Shown piece by piece: positions 10,224-20,527 of a stretch of 64,000 bases of DNA. Under the pieces are notes generated by a model. The model did no database searches, was not told the DNA's origin, and saw only the letters and a program-made list of their open reading frames with translations. The first letter of the stretch is position 1; each line of letters starts with the position of its first letter. Made by a program: the position numbers and the translations under genes. This stretch comes from Xiphydria camelus (taxonomy: Eukaryota > Arthropoda > Insecta > Hymenoptera > Xiphydriidae): the NCBI GenBank assembly GCA_963678675.1, contig OY783197.1, forward strand, positions 9,241,647-9,305,646. The letters run 5' to 3'.

Positions 10224-11557
10224 ATGGATGAAGCTCAATTAGCCTTCGTAATGGATACACCAAGCAGTAGCAGTAGCAGTAGTAGCAGTAGCAGCAGTAG
10301 CAGTAGCAGCAGCAGTTCCGACTCTATGAGCGATAATGATTTCAATCAATTATTCGAAGACGATGCCTATGAAGAGGAGCTTTTATTTCCTCTTCTCCAT
10401 TTTTTACTGGATGGGCGTGAACGACAGCGTGTACAAGATTTTTTAGACACTGTTCATGCTAAAAGCAATGAGGAGTTTAAAGAAGATTTTAGATTGGAGC
10501 GACCAATTGTGAACATACTATTGGGTAACTTTTTATACATGTTTCATAATGATAGTGAAGGACTCTTGTGTTGACAGATAGTAAGTACAAGTATAACAAT
10601 CTATTTTCAGGAAACTTGGAAGCCAGTGGATTCATTCCAACCCATACCTTTGGCAAAGAAAAGAAACCTGCCGAACTGTGTTTATTAATGACACTCTGGT
10701 TTCTTGGCAATAAGGAGTCCTACAGATTACTGTCAAATCTGTTCAATATATCATATTCATCTGTATTTCGCATCGTGCGGAGGATCATTAATTGGCTCAT
10801 AACACTCGTTCCCCAATTTATTAAATGGCCAGAAGACGACGAGCTTGGAAGAATATCTGAAACATTTGAAAATGTCGCAGATATTCGCGGTTGTATCGGA
10901 GCAATAGATGGTTCTCATATACACATTAATCAGCCAGAAGAAAATGGTAGGGTGTATTTCAATAGAAAACAATATTATTCTGTTCTGCTGCAAGCTGTAG
11001 TTGACTGTGATATGAGATTCACGAACGTGTATTGTGGGGATCCAGGGTCTTTTCATGATGCTAGAATGTTAAGAAGATCTGACCTTTTTTTATCAGCCGA
11101 ACAGAACCGTGAAAGAATTTTTCCAAATAATACTTTTATACTGGGTGATAAAGGCTACAATGGTATCGCACAAGCTTGGCTGGTTTGTCCTTTCAGGGAT
11201 AACGGAAATTTAACAGACCAACAACTGGAATTCAATATGAAAATTGCTCAAACGCGTGTAGTAGTCGAACGAGCCTTTGGAATTTTGAAGAGCCGTTTTC
11301 GTTTACTGCAAAAGATAGAATTACGAGATACTCTTTTCACAACACACGTTATAGTCGCATGTTGCGTTCTGCACAATATATGTTTGATTAATGGAGATGC
11401 TGGAGAAGGTTTACAAATTGATAACCATATGCATGAATATGAAAACATATTTGATGATGAAAACGAAGCCGATGGCAGGAATGCTCTACAGAGAGACGCG
11501 AGAAATCGCCGAAGAATCTTATTTGAGAATATGTTTCCGGAAAATGTAGAAAATTGA
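10224..11557 (+). CDS. Harbinger DDE transposase, two exons
   Basis: Join 10224-10524 and 10611-11557 (intron with GT..AG, 86 bp), giving 415 residues, close to the usual 350-420. The N-terminus has a run of about 20 Ser from an AGC/AGT repeat and an acidic patch. A helix-turn-helix-like region includes LGNKESYRLLSNLFNISYSS. The nuclease core has GAIDGSHI (first Asp), GDPGSFHDARML (second Asp) and VVERAFGILKSRF (Glu). It cuts and pastes the element and in this superfamily needs the SANT partner for nuclear import or DNA binding. No stops or frameshifts were seen. Confidence 0.88.
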
Positions 11558-12700
11558 ACTCGAAAGTGTGAAATACAAAAGCAAACTGTTGTCCGTGTTA
11601 AAAATGTCAATATTAACATGAACATTTTTTACATTTTATCTACGGTAGCTCTTTCCGTTTTTAATACAAGAGGCAAAACGCAGTTCAGCAATATTATTTC
11701 GTTCATATAATTGTAAAGAAGAAAATACCTCCTACATTGTCTCGTAAATGAGAAAAAATACGAAATTCCGGTAACTGTAGATAAATTAGCTGTAATATTA
11801 ATTTTCTGAATTGTGTATAAATTAGCTATAAAGTAAGTTTAGTATCTCTAATTGTATATAAAATAACTGTCAAGTTAATTTAATTTCTGTAATTGTATAT
11901 GAAATAGCTATAAAGTAAATTTAATTTCTCAAATTGTATCTAAACTAGCCGTAACATAATTTCATAATCTCTCGAATTGTATATGACCTAACTATAGGTG
12001 GTAATTGTTTATATTAAATTTGAAAATTTTGAATATGAAATAAAATGCCGTTGAGGTTTTATTCAGCGACGTATATTTGGTATATCGAGCACACGTGTCA
12101 TAAGTTTTGATTTTTATAACAGCTTTGGCAAAAAACACTTATAACATAAATATATTCATAAAATCGTTTAACTGGTTATAGCAATAGTGTAAAACGTAAG
12201 TATAAAAAATTTTCTAACAGTAATACTCTCATAGGAACAATAGGTAATAGTATGTCATCTAACAATAAATACTATTACCTAATCTCACGGTAGGCACTCC
12301 TGTTCTCATTACATTCGTTCAAACACCACAAGGCATTTAAAGGGCAGTGTCTTTGGTACTTCTAGTTCTGTAGTTAGATGGCAAAACCAGTTATGTCAAA
12401 ATTTGGTCAGTTATATGACCTAAATTCAAAATTTTGTAGGAAATAAGAAATATCAAAGAATTTTGTTACCGCACCTTGAAAGTACATTAAAGTTGCAGTA
12501 GAATAAAAAAATTATACCAATATATTTTGCATATGATTTATGATAAGTTAATCAATTTTAAGTGGCTCTCCTGAAAAATAAAGAAAATTGACATACCTGA
12601 TTCTGCCATCTAACTACAGATTTAGACGTTACAATCGAGTTACGTGCAAGTCTTATCCCTAGTAGCAGAGGATATCTGTCAGACATCTACAAGATGCCTA
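11558..12700. repeat. Convergent 3' region of Harbinger with about 52-bp tandem repeats
   Basis: No gene. From about 11765 to 12000 an AT-rich unit containing AATTGTATATAAAWTAGCT is repeated about five times with divergence. At about 12367 and 12605 the sequence TCTGTAGTTAGATGGCA occurs as an inverted pair about 250 bp apart, probably a small MITE. Both transposon genes terminate into this region. Confidence 0.5.
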
Positions 12701-12876
12701 TACACCCGCGTGCACGGATTCTAATCATGGTGACTTTCTAAAATGTCATTTTTAAACATACTAGCCAATGAACAATTAATTCTCATGCTTTCATTAACGA
12801 GAGTAGACGCCATCGTAGCTAATGAGGGTATGATAGTTAATTGTTCATTGGTTAGTATGTTTAAAAATGACATTTG
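12701..12876. mobile_element. GTACACCCGGG-family MITE, right end truncated, exonised
   Basis: It matches full copies at 15334-15550, 19002-19220 and 28991-29207: palindromic, with CCAATGAACAATTAATTCTC and its inverted partner. Here the right terminus is missing and the body runs in frame into the last exon of the accessory gene. Confidence 0.65.
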
Positions 12877-14206
12877 TGATGTACTTGCGAATCCCGGAAT
12901 TGAAGAATTGAAGGCGCAAGCTGGGTCGTTGGTTCCTTCCTTGTCTCCTAGAATTTCGGACAAACGGTCTTCGAATTCATCAAACGATTTTCGATCATTG
13001 CCGCTTCCACGATTATGATCTTTCTTTTTGTTATACGATTTTTTGATTGCTGCCACTTTCCAGCGTACTTGATCGCTAGTTATCTGTAAGAGAAGCAAAA
13101 AAACGTATTAATAATGAAACAATTGCATCATAGATTTGCTCACATTAATCTCTATGTATAAAACAAAGTCGGGTTAGTTACACCATTTATAACCCAAGAA
13201 TGGCTGGACTGATTTTTATGACCTTTAATTTGTAGGATTTGTCTCCGCCCCAAATAGCAGAGAATAAGTATTAAAACATCGGAAAAATTTGAGAAAAAAA
13301 TTTCTGAAGAAAATTCTTTTTCTCACACATTTGTATGGAGCGGCTTTTTCAATGATATTTCTAGAACGGATTGACTGATATGAATCTTTTTTATTCGTTT
13401 CGGCCTAGAGAAGTTTCTTCGCGTATTGGAAAGTAAGAAAATCACAAAAAAAACAACATTTATTGATTCTGAGGCAGTAATAAGTTCGCCGAGTCAGCTA
13501 GTTTAGTTATAAAATAATTCTGACCTGCTTTGATGAACTAAACAAAGAGGCATTCAGTTCGTCAGCAATGGTTTGCCAAAATTTTTTATTTTTTTTAGTG
13601 CGGTCTGCCTCAATATTTCTACTTTCATAGGCAGACAAGAGTGCAAAAGTCGCCGATCTTGTCCACACGATCTTTACATCCACCGACTCTTGGTGATCTG
13701 CTTGGACTTCTGGTTCCTGTTTAAGTTCTTTTCCTCTATAATCAGCAGTCTTGGAAGATTGTGCAATTTGCTGAGGTAGTGTGGCTTTTGAATTGGTGAT
13801 TGTTGACTGGGAATACATGACAGTTGTAGATGAAGGTTGTAACTCATCATGTTGTAAAATAAGTGGTGATTGGTGCAGTATTGGTTTTGGTAATATTTTT
13901 ATCTTTCCTGTTGCTTGTAAGGCCTTCAGATCCTCAAATGTGACTCGCTTAAAAAAAAAGTACACATTTTTTAAGTATATAGATTATAACATTTTACACT
14001 TTTTGAAAGATTATTAATGTAAGTAAATATAGTTTAGAATTTATTTATTTCACGCATTCACCATTTCAGATGAATTTGTGTAGAAAATGATGCTAACCTC
14101 TAAGGACATATACAGCCGATCTGGTATTTACGAATAAATAGCTAAAATCTACCGATCTAATATCTACAGATTACTGCAAATAATTACAGTTTTCACCTAC
14201 CTTCAT
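12721..14206 (-). CDS. Harbinger accessory Myb/SANT (MADF-like) protein, three exons
   Basis: The minus-strand join 14201-14206, 13525-13947 and 12721-13083 has consensus splice sites and gives about 263 residues. A Gln/Ser-rich N-terminal half is followed by a trihelix/SANT-like domain: WTRSATFALLSAYESR, KFWQTIADELN, then VRWKVAAIKKSYNKKKD across the second splice. Such proteins bind the element's ends and help the transposase enter the nucleus. The last about 50 residues are encoded by an inserted MITE. A Helitron occupies intron 2. The tiny first exon (Met-Lys) is the least certain part. Confidence 0.7.
13149..13501 (+). mobile_element. Non-autonomous Helitron in the accessory gene intron
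   Basis: It begins TCTCTATGTATAAAAC, directly after A, and ends TTCGCCGAGTCAGCTAG, directly before T: 5' TC, 3' CTAG and insertion between A and T are the Helitron rules. The early stretch (AAGAATGGCTGGACTGAT) resembles the conserved subterminal sequence of many insect Helitrons. 353 bp, non-coding. Confidence 0.7.
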
Positions 14207-14619
14207 TTTCTTCAATCTGACTTTGTATTAACTCTCCACTTGGATGCTCTTGTTTTGCCGCGTGTGTTCAGACTTTCGCTTCTCTTACACTCAACTCAGC
14301 GTGAACTCACCTATCTGGCAGAGTCTATTTGAGGTGACTGGTGTCGCCGACTAACAGCGACACAAATCAAATGGAAAGCACTTTCGGCGACACGAGTCGA
14401 CTCGTGTCAACTTGAGTCGGTAAATGGAAAGCACCCACTCTAGTGGTGACGACAGTAATTAATTTTAGAAGAGAGCAAACCTAACCTTTTTAATTTTCGA
14501 CTAAGGTTATTGTTATTTTGTTTTATACACTACTAGTAGTGTAACAAAAATATGGATGAAAACTCAGGTACAAACAATAGAAAGGTAATACGGTTTGGCG
14601 AACAAGGGTTGCAAACGTA

Positions 14620-15152
14620 TAGTCAGTTAAGTAAGAGCGTGTGAATGGCATTATTCATAAAGAAATTATTCAACAATGTTTTTTTCCACGTACATACGTT
14701 TGACATGTTCCAAGGCAATGCGCAATTATGTTAATAATGAGTCCAATCACCACCATCGACAATCACTTGGCATCCCCGAGGCATAGTATCCACCCATTTT
14801 TAGACGTATTCGCGGAGAAGTGCCTTCCAAACGCGTCGAATTTCTCAGGATAGCTACTTCACAGTGAACACGTTTTCATAAACAAGCAGAAGCTTGGACG
14901 AAAACGTGTCTTCACTGTGAAGCAGCTATCCCGAGAAATTCGACACATTTGGAAAGCACTTCCCCATAAATACGCTAAAAATTTGATGGATAGTATGCCT
15001 CGGAGATGCCAAGCAATAATCGATGGTGGTAATTGAACTCATTATTAACCAAATTGTGCATTGCCTTCGACCATATCAAACGTATGTATATGTCGAAAGA
15101 AACATTGTTTAATAATGTCTTCATGAATAACGCCGCACACGCTCTTACTTAA
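14620..15152. pseudogene. Palindromic Tc1-like transposase C-terminal fragment
   Basis: On the + strand 14881-15036 encodes KRVFTVKQLSREI..W and then SMPRRCQAII..GGN stop. This is the typical C-terminus of Tc1-type transposases (W..IP..Y..kL..SMPRRC.AVI). The same segment occurs inverted at about 14620-14885, so the two arms meet near 14886. Only the C-terminal about 50 residues are present and no catalytic DDE is seen. Confidence 0.65.
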
Positions 15153-15333
15153 CAGACTATACTTACAATCTCACGACCTTCACAGGACGCTAATCGCCGG
15201 ATGGATCGGAGTAAGCCATCCCCGCAGTGGCCAGCTTAAAAAATACCGCTATACACCATGGAATATGTATTGTAAAGGGGAGAAATAACGGATTCCATAG
15301 ATAACCGTGTAAATCTGATACCTGGCTTGCCAT

Positions 15334-15550
15334 GTACACCCGGGTTCACGGATTTTGAACATAGTGACTTTTCAAAATGTCATATTTCAATATACTAACC
15401 AATGAATAATTAATTATCATGCTTTCATTAGCCAGGGCAAAAGCCGCATTAGCTAATGAAAGTTTGACATTTAATTGCTAATTGGCTGTTACGTTTTAAA
15501 ATTACATTTTCAAAAGTCATTATGTTCAGAATCCGTGAACCCGGGTGTAC
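15334..15550. mobile_element. GTACACCCGGG-family MITE, full copy
   Basis: GTACACCCGGGTTCACGGAT at the left is inverted at the right, and the interior is palindromic around CATTAGCC/GGCTAATG. It lies inside AGGTTTGTTCC copy 2 and is mirrored in copy 3. Confidence 0.7.
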
Positions 15551-16109
15551 ACCCGGGGCCACAGATTCTTTTTCTGGTTACTTTTGCAAAATGTTTCTAT
15601 TATAGGTACTCTACATATTAATTACTCATTCAAATTTCTAACATTAGCATCAACATCTATAGCAGAAATAATGGATTCGGTTTTTCAACAGTACAAATAA
15701 CAATTAACAAATTAAGAGAGGGGGGGGGGCAGTTTTACTTCGACCAGGGTGTACACAATATCCTACAACAAATTAGGACAGTTATTTTGAATTAATCTAT
15801 TTCTCCAGCCTTATACCATACTTGTAAAACGCTTGCGTGCTGGTTATTCTCAGTATAGCGCTATACCGCGTTTATACTGTGTTTGTAAAACCCGCCCTCA
15901 TTCATACGAGCAGCTAGTACGCATGCGTCGGACTGAAAGTTTCCTGACAATCCGCAAACTTTTCTGACTGTCAGCAAACTCGTCTGACTCCTGCTGGAAC
16001 AGCGAATTTGGAATCAGTGACTGTCACGTACTTCTTGCTGGAACGCGAGAATCTTAATGCGCATGCGCCTGACGTCCGCTGACAGTCTGACTCCTGCAGG
16101 AACAAACCT
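15551..16109. other. Right part of AGGTTTGTTCC copy 2
   Basis: No gene. It has a G-run at 15720-15730, a segment resembling the GGGCCRGTTTTACC element ends (about 15800-15900, with TATTCTCAGTATAGCGCTAT) and subterminal repeats with GACTG/CAGTC and CGCATGCG motifs up to the end. Confidence 0.5.
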
Positions 16110-16195
16110 TATGTTTTCGAAGCGTTTTTCTGAGATTCTAAAAGTTTGTTGTTTCTACGTCATTTTGGTGTAGTGTGTAGTGAAAGTGGCTGAAA

Positions 16196-17084
16196 ATGTA
16201 AGCACCAGAAGCACACAGTAAATCGTGTTTTGTGACAAAATGCACGAATACTTCTATGCGAACTCCAGACAAAGTGTTTGTGAATGTGCCGAGATTGTGA
16301 CATGAGACGAAAATGGTTTAAAGCGGCCAGAAGAGACATGCCTAATTCAAAATCGATATTCCATTGCTGCGAAGATCATTTCAATGTAAGTTTCCTTATA
16401 CTATAGGGCGATTGGGTAACTGCACAAAACAGATAGAGTGCCATCTGTGGCACGCACCAAGCATTAAGCAGATGCCCGTGGTATAAGCGCTGTTTACACG
16501 TTATTTTGGATAATAATTAAAGTGTTTTACCTATGAGATTTAATCAACATGGCCTCAATTATAATAGAATGTGGATTTCAAAGCATTCAAATAAATTCTT
16601 TCCGTGGAAAATCGTTATCAAAAGGTAAATACAAGCAGCGCCACCAAGCTGGGTTTCTTGGCGAAACTTGGATGTACATTCTCTATATATACACGTGTAA
16701 CACAAACAAAAGCTACGTTTGTGGAAGTACGCTAGAGCCCTATAGGTTCATAGGTTATGTTTAGTGAATGCTTTTGGTTGACAGCTTGAAGAGGACATGG
16801 AAAATTATTTGCGGTACAAGACTATGGGAGGAAATACTTTAATGAAACAAGGAGTTATGCCTCACATCTTCGACTGCCAAAAAGACAGGAAGAGAGCTGC
16901 CAGTAAGCCACCGAGACCACTTCACGAGAAACGCAAGAGGGAATGGTTGATTGAGGAAGTCATGTCTGCTACCGAGGTTCAACAACAGGCACTCTATCTC
17001 TTCAAGATGAACCAGACAATAATACCGGTGCCAGTGGACTGGATCACGAGAAAGAAACTTCCGAAGAAAACGTTCAGTGTTTAA
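16196..17084 (+). pseudogene. THAP-domain gene, left-arm copy, broken
   Basis: Exon 1 (16196-16385) and exon 2 (16785-17084) keep the same splice sites as the inverted copy. The start codon is followed directly by TAA, and a one-base loss after VNVPR shifts the frame. A MITE of about 340 bp sits in the intron. This copy keeps the HCCEDHF form of the THAP zinc site (second Cys and His spaced Cx2H), which the other arm has lost. Confidence 0.75.
16401..16745. mobile_element. MITE in the THAP intron
   Basis: CTATAGGGC at the left and GCCCTATAG at the right are inverted; the other arm shows the empty site CTTATACTATAGGTTCAT, so CTATAG or TATAG was duplicated. Non-coding. Confidence 0.7.
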
Positions 17085-17192
17085 GCACTTATATGTAGAC
17101 TCAAAGTGTCGCAGTGCAAACACAAAAAAGATCGTATCGCAGCATAGGAATTCAGTGCCATTTTGATTGTAGTTCAGACAGTTTTGACTGAA

Positions 17193-17831
17193 TTACTCTA
17201 AAAATGGCACTGAATTCCTATGCTGTGATACGATCTTTTTTGTGTTTGCACTGCAACACTTTGAGTCTACATATAAATGCTTAAACACTGAACGTTTTTT
17301 TTCAGAAATTTCTTGCTCGTGATCCAGTCCACTGGCTCCAGTACTATTGTCTGGTTCATCTTGAAGAAATAGTGCCTGTTGTTGAACCTTGCTAGCAGAC
17401 ATGACTTCCTCGATTAACCATTCTCTCTTGTGTTTTTTGTGAAGTGGTCTTGGTGGTTTACTGGCAACTCTCTTCCTGTCTTTTTGGCAATCGAAGATGT
17501 GAGGCATAACTCCTTGTTTCATTAAAGTATTTCCTCCCATAGACTTGTACCGCAAATAATTTTCCATGTCCTCTTCAAGCTGTCAACCAAAAGCATTCAC
17601 TGAACATAACCTATGAACCTATAGTATAAGGAAACTTACATTGAAATGATCTTCGTAGCAATGGAATATCGATTTTGACTTAGGCATGTCTCTTCTGGCC
17701 GCTTTAAACCATTTTCGTCTCATGTCACAGTCTCTCGGCACATTCACAAACACTTTGTCTGGAGTTCGCACAGAAGTATTCGTGCATTTTGGCACAAAAC
17801 ACGATTTCCTGTGAACCTGTGGTGCATGCAT
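17193..17831 (-). CDS. THAP-domain protein, right-arm copy
   Basis: The minus-strand join 17640-17831 and 17193-17579 gives an open frame of about 192 residues. It starts MHAPQVHRKSCFVPKCTNTS, then FVNVPRDCDMRRKWFKAARR and SIFHCYEDHF: a THAP zinc-finger DNA-binding domain. Exon 2 has ENYLRYKSMGGNTLMK and PHIFDCQKDRKR, as in insect THAP-domain proteins, and ends early. The last zinc Cys of the usual Cx2H is Tyr here (CYEDH), so the finger may be impaired. No transposase catalytic region follows. A truncated captured gene or element accessory protein. Confidence 0.65.
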
Positions 17832-17990
17832 TTTCAGCCACTTTCACAAAAAACGATGTAGAAACAACAAACTTTCCGAATCACAGAAAAACACCGCAAA
17901 AACATAGGCAACTCCGTTTGACAGCTATTTGTTTGTACAGATCGTGACGTCACAACCGCCATTACAGGCAAATCGCGTTTTTCGCGGGAC

Positions 17991-18430
17991 ATTTCCACAT
18001 TTGATTTTTAGACTCAATTTTCTCATAAAAACTTGACAGCAAAATTTTTAAATTTATTAATATTATATATATACACGATAATCTTCATTTTAAGCCAGTT
18101 TTTGAAAAATGTGAAAACACCCAATTTTCAATGGGGAAGTTCACTGCCAAACTTCACCACTTGGCGGCAGCACCACTGCCTAGGCTTTTCCGCGCGCATT
18201 TCAATCCGTTAAATACAACATTGAATTATTTATTAAAAAATTACATATATATCGATGATCGAAATCTGTAGTCTAGCAGTTGGAGCATAAAAATAATGAA
18301 ATTAGATATCTATAAATGTATTTTACGTATACTGATCTAAATCGTTTGAGGTTTAAGGTAGTTGGACCGCTATAGCACTTTTCGAGCAATTTTTTAAAAC
18401 TTTTGTCAGATTTTAGATTATAAAAAAAAC
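17991..18430. other. AT-rich spacer, no gene
   Basis: Nothing recognised beyond the decaying outer flank of the THAP palindrome. Confidence 0.35.
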
Positions 18431-18676
18431 TGATAACTTCCTTATGAATAAAATCATTCTGACGTTTAAAAATAGAGATATTCGGTTTTTATTTCTCCAT
18501 TGAAATCAATGAAGACAGGGCCGTACTACGCCGCGCGCATGCCCGCACGCGCGCGACTGCGGAGGCTCCAGACGGCTATGTCTCTCTCATTGATTTCAAT
18601 GGAGAAATAAAAACCGAATATCTCTATTTCTAAACGTCAGAATGATTTCATTTATTAGGAAAAGTTATCAGTTTTA
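18431..18676. repeat. Palindromic repeat with GC-rich loop
   Basis: About 84 bp (containing GAGATATTCGGTTTTTATTT) at 18431-18514 recur inverted at about 18592-18676. The about 77-bp loop between is rich in CGCGCGCATGC and unlike the AT-rich arms. A foldback MITE is likely; ends not resolved. Confidence 0.6.
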
Positions 18677-18797
18677 GAAGTGAAACTTTTATGCTGAGGG
18701 TACTAAAATCGCGCGCCCGACACGAGGTCCGTAACGAAACCCACACACTCCAGCGCTTCCGACCGTGACTCACTCATATAGCGCTCTCGACCCTGTA

Positions 18798-18949
18798 GGC
18801 CTATTCTGTAACTCGTTACGATCCGTAACGACGGTTGTCGTTAGCATTAGTCCAATCAGGACCCCCATCACAACGGAATACTTGATCCTGATTGGACTAA
18901 TGCTAACGACAACCGTCGTTACGGGTCGTAACGAGTTACAGAATAGGCC
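18798..18949. mobile_element. 152-bp palindromic MITE
   Basis: The terminal repeats begin GGCCTATTCTGTAACTCG and extend about 64 bp with one mismatch; TA flanks both ends. Only about 20 bp of loop remain. Confidence 0.7.
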
Positions 18950-19001
18950 TACTGCCCCAATACACCGCTCTCAACTCTGCCCCATTCCACCGCTCTCTAC
19001 C

Positions 19002-19220
19002 GTACACCCGGGCTCACGGAATCTGTCGCTGGTGACTTTTTTTAAATGTTATTTTTAAACGTACTAACCAATGATTAATCAATCCTCGTGCTTTCATTAA
19101 CGAGAGTAGACGTCACCGTAGCTAATGAGGGCATGAGAATTAATTGTTCACTGGTTAGTACGTTTAAAAATAAGGTTTAAAAAAAGTCACCAGCGACAGA
19201 TTTCGTGAGCACGGGTGTAC
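19002..19220. mobile_element. GTACACCCGGG-family MITE, full copy
   Basis: It is palindromic with CGTACTAACCAATGATTAAT in one arm and its diverged partner in the other. It shows the empty TTAA site later filled in the copy at 61765. Confidence 0.7.
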
Positions 19221-20176
19221 GTAGCAGCCCCCTGCAACTCTGCGTTTCGCATGGCCAAACCGTTGTCGCCAACCGCGTGGTGGCGCAGTGTCGCTGGTCC
19301 GGCAGGCCCGGCTGAAAGCGGGCGAATGAGGTGTGAATGAAGGGGCTTGAGTGCAATGAAGCATTATTCCATTTTGTAATAAATATGTAGGGATAAGGAA
19401 TTTTATGAAGTAATAGAAATAGTCCAGTAAATGTTCGAACGAATTTTATATGAGCCAGCGCAGCCAACAGCCAGCAGCCGGCAGCAGCCAACACAGGGCC
19501 AGCGATAGGGCGCCACGTAGCGGATTAGTACGACTGGCGACAAAACATGGTCAAAGATATCTAATGGGAATACGTGTGAGTTGCAGGGGGCTGGTACGTA
19601 GACTATCGCCTTTGCCAGGCAAGCCATGTGTCGATTTTGCGAGGCTGGAGCGCCAGGCCGCCGTGCGACTATAGCGCGATTTATAAACTCTTCCGCTGCA
19701 GCTCCCGTTCGTCGTTCCCGTTCCCGTTACCGCTGCCGTCGTAAAGGGTCATTTATAAACCTTTCCGCTTCCGCTCCCTATCCCGTTGCCGCTGCCATGA
19801 TTCGTACGCTCTGAGGTTATATTGATTTTTGACATTTGTGAGGTTAGCGTTTTATAAACATATGCCAGTGATCACGTACCGTTTGTGTGTGATGCGATTA
19901 GAAAGCTGCCGTGAAGGAGCTCCTGAATCAAAAAATGGCATCGAAACCGATCTGAACGACGCCAACACCCGCGGATTACTACGCATGCGCATTCACGCTT
20001 GTCCGGTGATTCTATTGGACGAGGAGACCCGCGGGTGTGCTCATGCAAAACTTGCAATTTTACTATGGTGCATTTGATCGCGGACATACGGTACTGTCGT
20101 TTGTTTGCTGTAGATAAGTTTATTTAGCTACAGAATATTATAAATGTAATGTACCTAAATGTAATAAGAAAGCATT

Positions 20177-20225
20177 TTAACCCTCCATTAGTCGGGTGGG
20201 TTGAACCCGACTAACGGAGGGTTAA
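20177..20225. mobile_element. 49-bp piggyBac-type micro-MITE
   Basis: It is an almost perfect palindrome TTAACCCTCC..GGAGGGTTAA. The TTAA duplication and CCCT/AGGG ends are the hallmark of piggyBac transposition. Confidence 0.5.
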
Positions 20226-20369
20226 GGGTCACGTGACGCAGTTGTGATTGCTGCAGTTTGGGAACGCGAACGGGAACGGCGAGGAGTTGAAACTTGGCCA
20301 AGTCTGAACGGGAGCGGCGAACGGCAACGGCGAACGGGAGCGGTAGCGGAAGTTTATAAATGCGACTTA

Positions 20370-20527
20370 GGGCGGGTTGTAACGACTTGGTTTAAACTCA
20401 GTTCTAACTTGAACCACGTTTGAACTGAGTTCACTTCAAAATGTATGACATTATGCGTGACATAAAATATACCAAGAACGGCGGTTCAAGCTGATCCGGC
20501 TCTGAACCAAGTCGTTACAACCCGCCC
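20370..20527. mobile_element. 158-bp Harbinger-type MITE
   Basis: The ends GGGCGGGTTGTAACGACTTG are inverted repeats flanked by TTA (20367-20369 and 20528-20530). Confidence 0.75.

Larger units (their letters stand above)
9863..14436. mobile_element. PIF/Harbinger transposon with transposase and Myb/SANT-like gene
   Basis: The terminal inverted repeats begin GGGTGCTTTCCATTTA, with subterminal copies of GTGTCGACTCG. The ends are flanked by ACT (9860-9862 and 14437-14439); the related locus near 30100 shows the empty site with one ACT. The transposase gene (+) and the SANT-like gene (-) converge, the canonical two-gene plan of the superfamily. A Helitron and a MITE have since inserted in the accessory gene. 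The transposase frame looks intact. Confidence 0.9.
3733..16109. mobile_element. AGGTTTGTTCC-terminus DNA transposon, copy 2, with nested insertions
   Basis: It begins directly after the TAT target duplication of copy 1 and ends at 16109 (AACAAACCT) followed by TAT (16110-16112). Removing the LTR elements (3836-9841) and the Harbinger (9863-14436) leaves about 1.8 kb. That remainder is nearly identical, in reverse orientation, to the uninterrupted copy at 28428-30219. It contains a palindromic Tc1-transposase fragment, a GTACACCCGGG MITE and subterminal inverted repeats, but no full transposase. It is therefore non-autonomous, with 3-bp target duplications. Confidence 0.75.
251..17990. mobile_element. 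Palindromic THAP-gene element, interrupted by nested insertions
   Basis: Bases 251-317 match the reverse complement of about 17890-17960, sharing GTGACGTCACGATCTGTACA and AGCTGTCAAACGGAGTTGCC. The left copy resumes at 16113 after two inserted AGGTTTGTTCC elements. From 16113 the arm runs through a degenerate THAP gene to about 17165; the right arm (about 17200-17990) is its inverted copy, so the original element was a large palindrome of under 4 kb. The arms differ at many positions, so they are old. Outer ends and target duplication were not resolved. Whether this is a transposon with captured THAP exons or a host gene inverted duplication is inference; the shared non-coding ends favour an element. 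Confidence 0.5.

Noticed and set aside
10264..10318. AGC/AGT repeat as a sign of a pseudogene
   Set aside because: It keeps the transposase frame open as a Ser run; such low-complexity N-termini are common and the downstream domain is intact.
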